This document shows positions 23,527-31,669 of a DNA stretch of 40,162 nucleotides, in pieces; within the stretch, counting starts at the first letter, position 1, and each line of letters starts with the position of its first letter. Made by a program: the position numbers and the translations under genes. Origin of the DNA: Falsiroseomonas selenitidurans (GTDB taxonomy: Bacteria; Pseudomonadota; Alphaproteobacteria; Acetobacterales; Acetobacteraceae). Where the stretch lies: contig NZ_JAAVNE010000047.1 in NCBI RefSeq assembly GCF_012103215.1, positions 1-40,162 on the forward strand. The letters are read 5' to 3'. The notes below the pieces were generated by a model. The model had not been told where the DNA came from and searched no databases. It was given only the letters and a program-made list of their open reading frames with translations.

Positions 23527-24353
23527 AGCCGCGCCGGCGTGTCCACCAGGATGCGCTGCCGCAGGGCCGCATCCGGCGTCCAGTCCAGGAACACCCCCAG
23601 CAGCCGCGCCGCATCCGGCCGGCCGCCATCCGGGCGCGGATGCGGCCAGTCCGTGCCCCAGACCAGCGCCTCCGGATTGGCGGCGACCAGCGCATCATGG
23701 AAGGGCTTCGCCTCGGCGTAATCCGGCCCCAGCGCGCCGAGGCGGTAGGTGCCGGAGAGCTTGGCGTGGTAGCGCCCCTCCGCCACGCCACGCCGCAGCG
23801 CCTGGAAGCCGGGATCGGCCACGCCATGGCTGTGATGCAGGCGGCCCATATGGTCGATCACGATCGGCACCGGCAGCTTCGCCAGCCGCGGCTCCAGCTC
23901 CGGCAGGTGCCGCGCATCGATCCAGAGTTGCAGGTGCCAGCCGAGCTCGGCCATCACCGGCATCAACGGCTCGATCTCGGCCAGCCGCACGCCGCCATGA
24001 TAGGCGGCGGCGCCGTCGCGGCGGTATTCATTGGCGCGCAGCCCGCGGATGCCGTCGCGATGCATCGCGCGCAGCGTCTCCGCCGTGGCCTCCGCGCCCA
24101 CCACGCCGACGCCACGCAGCCGCCCCGGCGCGCGCCGCAGCGCATCCAGGGTGCAGGCATTGTCGCGGTCATAGGCCGAGGGCTGGACGATGACGCCGCG
24201 CTCCAGCCCCAGCCGGTCGAGCAGCGCCAGGTAGTCCTCCAGCGTCTCATCCGCCGGCGTGTAGGATCGCGGCTCCGCATAGGGGAAGCGCGCGGCGGGG
24301 CCGAAGATGTGGCAGTGGCAGTCCGTCGCGCCCGCCGGGATCCCGGCCTTCAT
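23505..24353 (-). CDS. Amidohydrolase family TIM-barrel hydrolase (LigI / galactarolactone-isomerase-like)
   Basis: A 282-aa amidohydrolase-2-type protein. The N-terminal metal motif is DCHCHIFGP (His13, His15), then the characteristic YTPADETLEDY segment. Further barrel residues are in VIDHMGRLHH and the late Asp in VWGTDWPHPRP. The DCHCHIFGP...YTPAD pattern is that of 2-pyrone-4,6-dicarboxylate lactonase, 4-sulfomuconolactone hydrolase and D-galactarolactone isomerase, so a lactone substrate is likely. ATGA at 24350-24353 overlaps the Bug binding-protein stop, indicating uptake and hydrolysis of one compound. It may connect to the neighbouring IclR gene, with which it converges. Confidence 0.87.
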   Translation of the reverse strand: MKAGIPAGATDCHCHIFGPAARFPYAEPRSYTPADETLEDYLALLDRLGLERGVIVQPSAYDRDNACTLDALRRAPGRLRGVGVVGAEATAETLRAMHRDGIRGLRANEYRRDGAAAYHGGVRLAEIEPLMPVMAELGWHLQLWIDARHLPELEPRLAKLPVPIVIDHMGRLHHSHGVADPGFQALRRGVAEGRYHAKLSGTYRLGALGPDYAEAKPFHDALVAANPEALVWGTDWPHPRPDGGRPDAARLLGVFLDWTPDAALRQRILVDTPARLYGFPPG

Positions 24354-25342
24354 TCCGCGCGGATGCCGGCGGCCTGCGCGGCGATGCGCGAACGTTCCAG
24401 ATCCGCCGCGATGAAGCGCGCGAAGCCGGCCGGGGTGGCCAGCGCGCCGGACGCCGTTTCCCCGCCCATGCCTGTCATGCGCGCCTGGAAGGCCGGCAGC
24501 TGCACGATGGCGGAGACGGCCTCGCCCAGCTTCTGCAGCGCCTCAGGCGGCGAGCCGCCGGTGGCCAGCAGGCCGACATAGGAGGCCGCGGTGAAGCCCG
24601 CCACGCCCTGTTCCGCCATGGTCGGCACATCCGGCAGCGCCGCCAGCCGCGCGGCGGCAGCGACGGCGACGATACGGGCCTTGCCGTCACGATGCAGCGG
24701 CAGCGCGGTGGAGAATTCGGTGAACAGCAGCGGGATGTTGCCGGCGACGAAATCCGGCACCGCCGCGCCGCCGCCCCGATAGGGCACGTGCAGCAGCTTG
24801 GCGCCGCTGGCGGCGATGAAGGCTTCCAGCGACAGATGCGTGGCACTCGCCACGCCCGCCGTGCCGACGCCCAGCGCATCCGGCTGGGCACGGGACGCGG
24901 CGACCACGTCGGCAACGCTGCGATAGGGCGAGGAGGCCTGCACCACCAGGCAATGCGGCACCTGCATCGCCATGCCGACCGGCGCGAAATCCTTCGCCGC
25001 ATCATAGGGCAGCCGCGCCTGCACCACCGGGTTGACGCTGAGCGGGCCGTTGGAGCCGATCAGCAGCGTGTAGCCATCCGGCTGCGCGCGCGCCACGGCG
25101 GTGGCGCCGACGCTGCCGCCGGCACCGGGCCGGTTCTCCACCACCACGGGCTGGCCGAGGCGTTCCTGCAGCAGCGGCTGCATCAGCCGGGCGATGGTGT
25201 CCGCATTGCCGCCGGCGGCGAAGGGCACGATGACGCGCACCGGCCGGTCCGGCCAGGCGGCCAAGGCGGGCATGGCACGCAGCGCGGGCAGCGCGGCGGC
25301 GGCCGCCAGAAGGGCGCGGCGGTTCATGCGGCGGTTCATCAT
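24350..25342 (-). CDS. Bug/TctC family substrate-binding protein
   Basis: A 330-aa periplasmic binding protein with a signal peptide (MMNRRMNRRALLAAAAALPALRA..., cleaved near ALAA-WPD). Bug motifs are WPDRPVRVIVPFAAGGNADTIAR, NRPGAGGSVGA and VPYRGGGAAV. No membrane partner lies in the window. It is coupled by ATGA to the amidohydrolase gene downstream, so the ligand may be a lactone or its open-chain dicarboxylate. The first or second ATG (25342 or 25339) could be used; the upstream GAGGATGC is a plausible ribosome site. It is divergent from the ketopantoate-reductase-family gene across a 155-bp region rich in palindromes. Confidence 0.92.
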   Translation of the reverse strand: MMNRRMNRRALLAAAAALPALRAMPALAAWPDRPVRVIVPFAAGGNADTIARLMQPLLQERLGQPVVVENRPGAGGSVGATAVARAQPDGYTLLIGSNGPLSVNPVVQARLPYDAAKDFAPVGMAMQVPHCLVVQASSPYRSVADVVAASRAQPDALGVGTAGVASATHLSLEAFIAASGAKLLHVPYRGGGAAVPDFVAGNIPLLFTEFSTALPLHRDGKARIVAVAAAARLAALPDVPTMAEQGVAGFTAASYVGLLATGGSPPEALQKLGEAVSAIVQLPAFQARMTGMGGETASGALATPAGFARFIAADLERSRIAAQAAGIRAE

Positions 25343-25392
25343 GACGCATCCTCGGGCTTTATTGTTGCACCCATCATGCCACCGGCCGGGGG

Positions 25393-25410
25393 ATTGGCAA
25401 ACCCGCCAAT
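25393..25410. promoter_or_regulatory. Inverted repeat ATTGGC-N6-GCCAAT
   Basis: A perfect 6+6 inverted repeat with a 6-bp spacer lies in the divergent region between the Bug gene (start 25342) and the ketopantoate-reductase-family gene (start 25498). The form is like a LysR-type site or other dimer operator. No LysR gene is nearby, so the regulator would be encoded elsewhere. Confidence 0.35.
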
Positions 25411-25437
25411 GGCGCCCCCTCTGGCTGGCCCCTCCCC

Positions 25438-25453
25438 GCCACGCTAGCGTGGC
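25438..25453. promoter_or_regulatory. Perfect 16-bp palindrome GCCACGCTAGCGTGGC
   Basis: A perfect palindrome 45 bp before the ATG of the ketopantoate-reductase-family gene, with no loop, so it reads as a protein-binding site rather than an RNA hairpin. With the inverted repeat at 25393-25410 it makes a two-site divergent control region. Confidence 0.4.
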
Positions 25454-25497
25454 CCCAAGGTGGCGCCGCGCGGCGCCGGGTGGGGAAGGAGAGGTCC

Positions 25498-26562
25498 ATG
25501 GGCAAGCGCATCGCCATCATCGGCGCCGGCGCGGTCGGCGGCTATGCCGGGGCGCATATGGTGCAGGCCGGGGAGGATGTGACCTTCGTCGATTTCTGGC
25601 CGGAGAATGTGGAGGCGATCCGCAACACGGGCCTGCGCATCACCCACCTGAAGGACGTGCCGGAGTTCACCGTGAAGGCCCGCGCGCTGCATGTGACGGA
25701 AGTGCAGGGCCTGTCGCGCGAACAGCCCTTCGACATCGTCTTCCTCTGCGTGAAATCCTACGACACCGCCTGGGCCACCATGCTGGCGCAGCCCTTCCTG
25801 GCGCCCACCGGCTTCGTCGTCAGCCTGCAGAACTGCATGAACGAGGAGACCATCGCCGGCCTCATCGGCTGGGGCCGCACGCTGGGCTGCATCGCCAGCT
25901 CCATCACGGTGGAGCTCGCCGCCCCGGGCCATGTGAAGCGCGCTTCCGGCAAGGGCGGCGCGGCGCACACCGTCTACCGGGTGGGGGAGGTGCATGGCCG
26001 CGTCACCGACCGGGCGCAGGAGGTGGCGCGGCTGACCGCGCTGTCCGACAGCACGCTGGTCACCGGCAATCTGTGGGGCGAGCGCTGGTCCAAGCTGGTG
26101 GCGAATGTGATGGGCAACGGCATGTCCGCCGTCACCGGCCTGGTGAGCCGGGAGGTGCTGCTGGACGACCGGCTGCGCGACTTCTCCGCCCGGCTGGGCA
26201 GCGAGGCGATCCGCCTCGGCCAGGCGCTGGGCTATGGGCTGGAGGAGATCCTGCATTTCGACCCGGAGATCATCGCCCGCGCCGGCGAGGGCGACCCGGA
26301 GGCCCGCGCCGCCTACGACCGCCAGCGCATCGCGGAGGCCACGAAGCCCGGCGGTGCCGCGCACCGCGCCTCCATGGGCCAGGATGTGATGAAGGGACGA
26401 CGGACGGAGATCGACTATCTGAACGGCTTCATCGTCCGCCAGGCGGCGCCGCTCGGCCTGCCGACGCCGGCCAATGCGGCGCTGACGGCGCTGGTGCAGC
26501 AGGTGGAGAGGGGCGAGATCCAGCCCGACCCCGGCCATATCCACGCCCTGCGATTGAACTGA
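25498..26562 (+). CDS. Ketopantoate reductase family protein (PanE/ApbA-like)
   Basis: A 354-aa NAD(P)-dependent reductase. The N-terminal Rossmann motif is IAIIGAGAVGGYAGAHM (5-21), VKSYDT occurs near residue 88, and the C-terminal helical domain contains KLVANVMGNGMSAVTGL. It is longer than typical PanE (about 300 aa) because of extra helices around residues 255-300, so it is probably a catabolic 2-oxoacid or 2-hydroxyacid oxidoreductase rather than the pantothenate enzyme. I start at ATG 25498, preceded by AAGGAGAGG; an in-frame GTG at 25480 is less likely. It is divergent from the Bug/amidohydrolase pair. A bulged stem (26565-26588) follows the stop. Confidence 0.88.
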   Translation: MGKRIAIIGAGAVGGYAGAHMVQAGEDVTFVDFWPENVEAIRNTGLRITHLKDVPEFTVKARALHVTEVQGLSREQPFDIVFLCVKSYDTAWATMLAQPFLAPTGFVVSLQNCMNEETIAGLIGWGRTLGCIASSITVELAAPGHVKRASGKGGAAHTVYRVGEVHGRVTDRAQEVARLTALSDSTLVTGNLWGERWSKLVANVMGNGMSAVTGLVSREVLLDDRLRDFSARLGSEAIRLGQALGYGLEEILHFDPEIIARAGEGDPEARAAYDRQRIAEATKPGGAAHRASMGQDVMKGRRTEIDYLNGFIVRQAAPLGLPTPANAALTALVQQVERGEIQPDPGHIHALRLN

Positions 26563-26603
26563 GCCGGGGCTGGCGCGTTCAGCCCGGTGGAGGAGGAGCA
26601 GCC

Positions 26604-26783
26604 ATGCAGACCAGCGACCTTGAACGCACCGTGGAAGGCGCCCGCCGCGGCGCCCCCATCCGCGCCGCGCTGCGCAGCCTGTGGCGCCGGCGGCAGGAAC
26701 CCGGCGAGACGGCGGCGGCCTGCCTGAAGGCGGGCCAGGACCCGGAACGCCGGCTGGAGCCGCTGCGCCGCCAGCCTCAATAG
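26604..26783 (+). CDS. Small basic hypothetical protein
   Basis: A 59-aa protein, not recognised. It has a strong ribosome site (AGGAGGAG, six bases before ATG 26604), which supports real translation. It is Arg-rich (MQTSDLERTVEGARRGAPIR at the start) with predicted helices and no membrane segment. It lies 41 bp after the ketopantoate-reductase-family gene in the same direction, and its last 7 bases overlap the stop region of the convergent gamma-glutamyltransferase gene. A bulged GC stem lies between it and the upstream gene. Confidence 0.5.
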   Translation: MQTSDLERTVEGARRGAPIRAALRSLWRRRQEPGETAAACLKAGQDPERRLEPLRRQPQ

Positions 26784-28390
26784 GCAAACGCGACGCCACC
26801 GCCGCCGCGCGGATCGGCGCCACCCGTCGGCACGCCATCCCGCAGCAGGATGGCGTGGGCGCGGCTCATCCCCGGGTCATAGGACAGCGGCGAATGCCGC
26901 ACCGTGTGGCCGAGGGCGCGCAGCCCCGCCACCACATCCTCCTGCACCCGCGCCTCGCAGAAGACGGGGCCGGCCTCGCAATGGATGCGCGGGAAGGAGA
27001 CCGCCTCCACCGCGCCCATGCCGAAATCGATGGCGTTGAGGATGGTGGTGAGCACCGCGGAGATGATGACGCTGCCGCCCGGCGCGCCGACGATCATCCA
27101 GGGCGCGTCGTCCTTGAAGACCAGGGTGGGCACCATGCCCGTGGTGCGCGCCTTGCCCGGCGCCATGCTGTTCGGCCGGCCGGGGCGCATGTCGAACAGC
27201 TTCATCGCATTGTTCCAGTTGAAGCCGAGCCCGGGCGTCACCACGCCGGACCCGGTGCCCAGCGTGTGCGTCAGCGACACGCAATTCCCCGCCGCATCCC
27301 AGGCCGAGACATGGGTGGTGCAGGAGGGCGGCGCCGCCGGGCGGTGCCCGGGCAGCCAGCCGGCGCGGATCTTCGCGGCCCAGTCGGCGGCGCGCGCCTT
27401 CGACATCATTTCCGCCACCGGCACCGGGTGGAATTCCGGGTCGGCCAGCATCGCCTCCCGGTCCTCATGCGCCGCGGCCATGGCGCGGGCGACCAGGTCG
27501 TAATGCCGCAGGCTGCCGGGGCGAACGGCCGAAAGATCGAAATTCTCCAGGATGTTCAGCATGGCGATCAGCACCGCGCCGGACCCGGGCGGGGGGTTGG
27601 AGGCGATGCGATGGCCGCGATAGCTGCCGATCACCGGCGCCTCCTCCCGCACCCGATAGGCGGCGAGATCCGCGGCGGTGACGAAGGCATCGTGCGCGGC
27701 AAAATCCTCGGCGATGCGGGCGGCGATGGCGCCCTGGTAGAAATCGGCGGCGCCCTTCTCCGCCAGGCGTTGCAGCGTGACGGCCATCTCCGGGTGGCGC
27801 AGCGTGTCGCCGACGCGGTGCAGCGCGCCCTGGGCGTCCAGGTACAGCGCGGCACAGGCGGGCGTCGTGGTCACGCGGCGCAGCCCGTCCGGCAGGCCCG
27901 GCTGCGGCGCGCGGGCCAGGAAGTCGTGGAAGAAGGGCGTCACCACCACGCCCTCCCGTGCCATGCGGATCGCCGGCTGCAGCAGATGCGCCCAGTCCCG
28001 CGTGCAGAACTGCGCGTGGACATGGGCCAGCCCCGCCACGGTGCCGGGCGTCATGATCGCGCCATAGCCGAGCTCCGCGCGGAAATCCTCGAACAGCGCA
28101 TAGCCGGAAATCTCGGAGCGGCCCTGGCTGTCCGCCGCCCACATGTCGGCCCGCACGCCGGCGCCGGCGCGGGCGTGGAAATCCACCATGCCGTGGCGGC
28201 CTGCCCCTGCCTCGAAGAACTGCAGCGTGCCCATGCCGCCAAGGCCGCCCATGAAGGGGTCCTGCACCATCTGGCAGAAGGCGGTGGCGATCGCCGCATC
28301 GAAGGCATTGCCGCCGCCGCGCAGCACCGCCGCGCCGGCATCGGCCGCGCGCGGCTGCGGGCAGACCACCAGGCCCTTGATCCGTTCCAT
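26777..28390 (-). CDS. Gamma-glutamyltransferase family protein, cytoplasmic
   Basis: A 537-aa Ntn-hydrolase precursor of the gamma-glutamyltransferase family, which self-cleaves before a catalytic Thr. The processing site is in PPSCTTHVSAWDAAGN near residue 355, and the oxyanion-forming Gly-Gly is in VGAPGGSVI. The family's N-terminal GGNAFDAAIATAF is also present. No signal peptide is visible, unlike periplasmic Ggt, so it is probably cytosolic and may act on other gamma-glutamyl or acyl-amide compounds. I start at ATG 28390 (MERIKGLVV), preceded by a G-rich ribosome site. Bases 27270-27422, covering the catalytic core, are duplicated at the window start. It is divergent from a Bug gene. 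Confidence 0.88.
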   Translation of the reverse strand: MERIKGLVVCPQPRAADAGAAVLRGGGNAFDAAIATAFCQMVQDPFMGGLGGMGTLQFFEAGAGRHGMVDFHARAGAGVRADMWAADSQGRSEISGYALFEDFRAELGYGAIMTPGTVAGLAHVHAQFCTRDWAHLLQPAIRMAREGVVVTPFFHDFLARAPQPGLPDGLRRVTTTPACAALYLDAQGALHRVGDTLRHPEMAVTLQRLAEKGAADFYQGAIAARIAEDFAAHDAFVTAADLAAYRVREEAPVIGSYRGHRIASNPPPGSGAVLIAMLNILENFDLSAVRPGSLRHYDLVARAMAAAHEDREAMLADPEFHPVPVAEMMSKARAADWAAKIRAGWLPGHRPAAPPSCTTHVSAWDAAGNCVSLTHTLGTGSGVVTPGLGFNWNNAMKLFDMRPGRPNSMAPGKARTTGMVPTLVFKDDAPWMIVGAPGGSVIISAVLTTILNAIDFGMGAVEAVSFPRIHCEAGPVFCEARVQEDVVAGLRALGHTVRHSPLSYDPGMSRAHAILLRDGVPTGGADPRGGGGVAFAY

Positions 28391-28461
28391 CCGGCGCACC
28401 CCCCCTGCCGCTTCGCGCGCAGCCTGCACCGCGCGCCGTCCGCGGGGAAGCGCGGCATGTT

Positions 28462-28490
28462 TTGACAGGACCTTTCGCGGCTGGTTTCAT
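28462..28490 (+). promoter_or_regulatory. Sigma-70-like promoter for the Bug/NMT1/MFS genes
   Basis: TTGACA (28462-28467), an exact 17-bp spacer, then TTTCAT (28485-28490). The -35 is consensus and the -10 weak. It points at the Bug gene starting at 28518, giving a leader of about 20 bases. It is in the divergent gap with the gamma-glutamyltransferase gene. Confidence 0.45.
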
Positions 28491-28517
28491 CGCGCCGAAC
28501 CCGGAAAGGATCCCGTG

Positions 28518-29483
28518 ATGCAGATCAGCCGCCGCGCCGCCCTCGCCGCCGCCGCCCTGCTGCCCGTCGCCGCCCAGGCGCAGCCGCGCTATCCGGACCG
28601 CCCGGTGCGCCTGGTGGTGCCCTTCGCCGCCGGCGGCATCATCGATGTCGTCGCCCGCCTGGTCTCGGAACCGCTGGGGCGGGAGTTGGGTCAGACCATC
28701 GTCATCGAGAACCTGCCCGGCGCCGGGTCCACCATCGGCGCGCGCGCCGTGGCGCGGGCGCGGCCGGATGGCCACACGCTGCTGCTGAACGGCGCGGCGC
28801 ACCCCGTCATCCCGGCGCTGTACAAGGAAGCCGGCTTCGACAGCGTGGCGGATTTCACGCCGGTGGCGCTCGTCGGCGACCAGTCCTTCCTCGCCTGCGT
28901 GCATCCGGACGTGCCGGTCACGGATGTCGCCGGGCTGCTGGCCTGGCTGCGGGAGAAGCGCGGCCAGGCCACCTTCGCCACCACCGGCATCGGCGCCGCC
29001 TCCCACCTCGCGGGGGAGTTGCTGAAGACGCTGGCAGGGGTGGATTTCACCGTGGTGACCTATCGCGGCACGCCGGCCGCGGTGACGGACTTCATCGCCG
29101 GCCGCGTCGACATGATGATCGACAGCCAGACCCTGCTGGCCCCCTTCGTGCGCGACGGCAAGGCCCGCGCTTTGGCGGTGACCACCACGCGCCGCTCGCG
29201 GATGCTGCCCGTGCTCCCGACCTTCGAGGAAGCCGGCGTCGCGGGCTATCGCGCCTCCTCCTTCCAGGCGCTGTATGCGCCCGCCGGCACGCCGGCGCCG
29301 ATCGTCGCCACGCTGTCGGCGGCCATGCTGAAGGTGCTGGCCGACCCCGCCGTGCAGCGCAGCTTCGCCGAGCGCGGCGTCGACACGATGCCGGGCGATG
29401 CCGCCGCCGCGCGCACCTTCCTGGCCGCGGAATCGGCGAAGTGGCTGCCCATCCTCGCGCGCAGCGGCGCGAGCGCCGGCTGA
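28518..29483 (+). CDS. Bug/TctC family substrate-binding protein
   Basis: A 321-aa periplasmic binding protein. The signal peptide (MQISRRAALAAAALLPVAAQ, cleaved near AQA-QP) is followed by YPDRPVRLVVPFAAGGIIDVVAR, NLPGAGSTIGA and FATTGIGAASHLAGELL, all Bug landmarks. No TctA/TctB gene is in the window. The stop (29481-29483) overlaps the ATG of the next gene by one base (TGATG), so the two are coupled. A consensus -35 element lies just upstream. It is divergent from the gamma-glutamyltransferase gene, so its ligand might be a gamma-glutamyl or N-acyl product, but this is speculation. Confidence 0.92.
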   Translation: MQISRRAALAAAALLPVAAQAQPRYPDRPVRLVVPFAAGGIIDVVARLVSEPLGRELGQTIVIENLPGAGSTIGARAVARARPDGHTLLLNGAAHPVIPALYKEAGFDSVADFTPVALVGDQSFLACVHPDVPVTDVAGLLAWLREKRGQATFATTGIGAASHLAGELLKTLAGVDFTVVTYRGTPAAVTDFIAGRVDMMIDSQTLLAPFVRDGKARALAVTTTRRSRMLPVLPTFEEAGVAGYRASSFQALYAPAGTPAPIVATLSAAMLKVLADPAVQRSFAERGVDTMPGDAAAARTFLAAESAKWLPILARSGASAG

Positions 29484-30388
29484 TGACCCGCCTGGTCCTG
29501 ATCGAGCCCTTCCGCGCCGTCTTCTACGCCCCCTACTACGTGGCGCTGGAAGGCGGCTGCTTCGCGCAGGAGGGCATCGAGATGGTGCTGGAGACCGCCG
29601 GCACGCCGGATGCCGCCGCCGGCCGCCTGCTGGACGGCACCGCGGATCTCGCCTGGAGCGGCCCGATGCGGCCGATGCTGGAACGCGCGCGCAACCCGGA
29701 CAGCCCGCTGCGCAGCTTCGGCGCGGCGGTGATGCGCGACCCCTTCCTGCTGATGGGCATGGGCGCGCGGCCGGATTTCCGCCTGGCCGACCTCGCCACG
29801 CTGCGCGTCGCCATCCCGTCGGAGGTGCCGACGCCCTGGTGGTGCCTGAACCACGATCTGCGCCTGGCCGGCATCGACCCGGAGGCCTGCCCGGGCCATG
29901 TCCGCATGCCGATGCCGGAGGGCGCGGCGGCGCTGCTGGAAGGCCGCGTCGATGCGGTGATGCTGTTCGAACCCATGGCCGCGGCGCTGGAGGAAGCGGG
30001 CGCGAGCCAATGGTATGCGGCCGCCAGCCGCGGCCCCACCGCGTATTCCGCGCTCTATGCCACCACCACGCGCATCGCCGAACGGCACGCCGCCTTCACC
30101 GCCGTGGTGCGCGGCCTGGGCCGGGCCCTGGCCTGGCTGCAGACGGTGGAGGAGGCGGAGGTCTGCGCCCTGCTGGCGCCCCGCTTCGCGGATGTGGCGC
30201 CGCGCCACCTGGCGCGCGCCGTGGCGCGCTACCGCGGCCTCGGGCTGTGGGATGGCACGACCCATTTGCCGGCGCCGGCGCTGGACTGGCTGGCGGCGGC
30301 GATGGTCTCGGCCGGCGCCATGACCCACCACCCCGGCTACGAGTCCTGCATCGACCGCAGCCTGGACCTCGTCAACCCGCGGGGCTGA
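29483..30388 (+). CDS. NMT1/THI5-like binding-protein-fold protein without signal peptide
   Basis: A 301-aa protein of the SsuA/THI5-like type 2 periplasmic-binding fold, with the family opening YAPYYVALEGGCFAQEGIEM and the domain-crossing segment GRVDAVMLFEPMAAAL near residue 155. The start MTRLVLIEPF is fixed by the TGATG overlap with the Bug gene; there is no hydrophobic export signal. It may be a cytosolic sensor or enzyme, or ride another export route. The Cys-rich and Lys/His signature of the Thi5 HMP-phosphate synthase is not seen, so that assignment is not supported. No NitT/TauT permease or ATPase is adjacent; an MFS gene follows instead. Confidence 0.8.
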   Translation: MTRLVLIEPFRAVFYAPYYVALEGGCFAQEGIEMVLETAGTPDAAAGRLLDGTADLAWSGPMRPMLERARNPDSPLRSFGAAVMRDPFLLMGMGARPDFRLADLATLRVAIPSEVPTPWWCLNHDLRLAGIDPEACPGHVRMPMPEGAAALLEGRVDAVMLFEPMAAALEEAGASQWYAAASRGPTAYSALYATTTRIAERHAAFTAVVRGLGRALAWLQTVEEAEVCALLAPRFADVAPRHLARAVARYRGLGLWDGTTHLPAPALDWLAAAMVSAGAMTHHPGYESCIDRSLDLVNPRG

Positions 30389-30420
30389 GCCGCTTCCCAA
30401 GCGGCCCCGGGTTGCGGAGA

Positions 30421-31647
30421 ATGGCCGCAACCACGGAAACGGGCAGGATGCAGCGCGGCCAGGCACGGAACCTTCTTCTGGTCGCGCTGGGCGCGATGTT
30501 CCTGCAGCAGACCTTCGCGGCGCTGGGGCGCAACCTGATCTCCGTCATCGCCCCGGCCATCCTGGCGGATCTGGCGCTGGAGGCGGCCTGGCTCGGCGTC
30601 TATGTCGGCATCGGCGCAGCGGGCTCGCTGCTGTTCCAGCTGGGCTGCGGCAGCTTCATCATCCGCCACGGCGCGCTGCGCATCAGCCAGGTGGCGCTGG
30701 TGATGCTGGCGCTGGGGCTGCTGGTGGCGTGCTCCGGCTCGCTGCTCGCCTTCGCCATCTCGGCGCTGATCGGCGCCGGCGGCGCGGCGGTGTCCACGCC
30801 GGCCAGCTCGCACCTGCTGGGCCGCTATTCGCCGCCGCGCTACGCGCCGCTGGTGTTCTCCATCAAGCAGACGGCGGTGCCGGCCGGGCTGCTGCTGGGC
30901 GGGCTGCTGGGGCCGCTGCTGACCGGCTGGTGGGGCTGGCGCGGGGCGCTGCTGGCCGCGGCCGCCGCCTGCCTGCTGCTGGCGCTGCTGCTGCAGCCGC
31001 TGCGCGGCGAATTCGACGCCGACCGCGTGCCGTCCCGCCACTTCCGGCTGTCGGATTTCCACACCACGCTGACGGTGGTTCTGCGCGACCGGGACCTGTT
31101 CAACCTCGCTCTGGCCTGCTTCGTCTTCAACGGCGCGCAGACCGTCTTCATGTCCTACTTCGTGGTCTACCTGACCGCCCTGGGGCAGGACCTGGCGACG
31201 GCCGGGCTGGTGTTTTCCGCGGCGACGCTGATCGCCGTGCCGGGGCGCATCCTGTGGGGCTGGCTCGGCAGCGTGCTCACCAGCCCGCGCGTGGTGATGG
31301 GCGGGCTGGCGCTGGGCATGGCGGGCAGCTTTCTGCTCGCCAGCCTCTCCGGCCCCGCCTGGCCCCTGCTGCTGATCGCGGGCGTGGGCGTGGGCCTCAG
31401 CGCCACCGCCCTGTCCTGGAACGGCGTGCTGCTGGCGGAGGCGGCGCGGCTGGCGCCGGAGGGCATGCGCGGTGCGGCCACCGGCGGCGTGCTGTCCTTC
31501 GGCCAGCTCGGCGCGCTGCTGATGCCGCTGGCCTTCGCCGCCGCGCTGGCGATCAGCGGCGGCTATGCGGCGGGCTACCTGCTGTGTGCCGTGCCCTCGC
31601 TGGCCTGCGGGCTGCTGCTGCTGCTGCGCCGGCCGGCGAAGGGGTAG
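30421..31647 (+). CDS. MFS transporter
   Basis: A 408-aa polytopic membrane protein with about 12 hydrophobic segments, including LLLVALGAMFLQQTFAALGRNLI at the N-terminus and a basic loop GRYSPPRYAPLVFSIKQ in the middle. The central cytoplasmic loop is at about residues 195-210. The substrate is unknown. It lies 32 bp after the NMT1-like gene in the same orientation, so it may transport the ligand sensed or bound by its neighbours. In-frame ATGs at 30421 and 30448 are both possible. The second starts nearer the first helix and has a GGAAA about 8 bases upstream; the first has GGAG almost touching it. Confidence 0.87.
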   Translation: MAATTETGRMQRGQARNLLLVALGAMFLQQTFAALGRNLISVIAPAILADLALEAAWLGVYVGIGAAGSLLFQLGCGSFIIRHGALRISQVALVMLALGLLVACSGSLLAFAISALIGAGGAAVSTPASSHLLGRYSPPRYAPLVFSIKQTAVPAGLLLGGLLGPLLTGWWGWRGALLAAAAACLLLALLLQPLRGEFDADRVPSRHFRLSDFHTTLTVVLRDRDLFNLALACFVFNGAQTVFMSYFVVYLTALGQDLATAGLVFSAATLIAVPGRILWGWLGSVLTSPRVVMGGLALGMAGSFLLASLSGPAWPLLLIAGVGVGLSATALSWNGVLLAEAARLAPEGMRGAATGGVLSFGQLGALLMPLAFAAALAISGGYAAGYLLCAVPSLACGLLLLLRRPAKG

Positions 31648-31669
31648 GCCCAGGCGCAGTTTCCGGCGG

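Noticed and set aside
25444..26838. Minus-strand 464-codon frame opposite the ketopantoate-reductase-family gene
   Set aside because: It is antisense to a well-supported Rossmann-fold protein and has no domain of its own.
29483..30388. Assignment as Thi5-type HMP-phosphate synthase
   Set aside because: The fold signature is present, but the expected Cys-rich and Lys/His active-site features are not visible.
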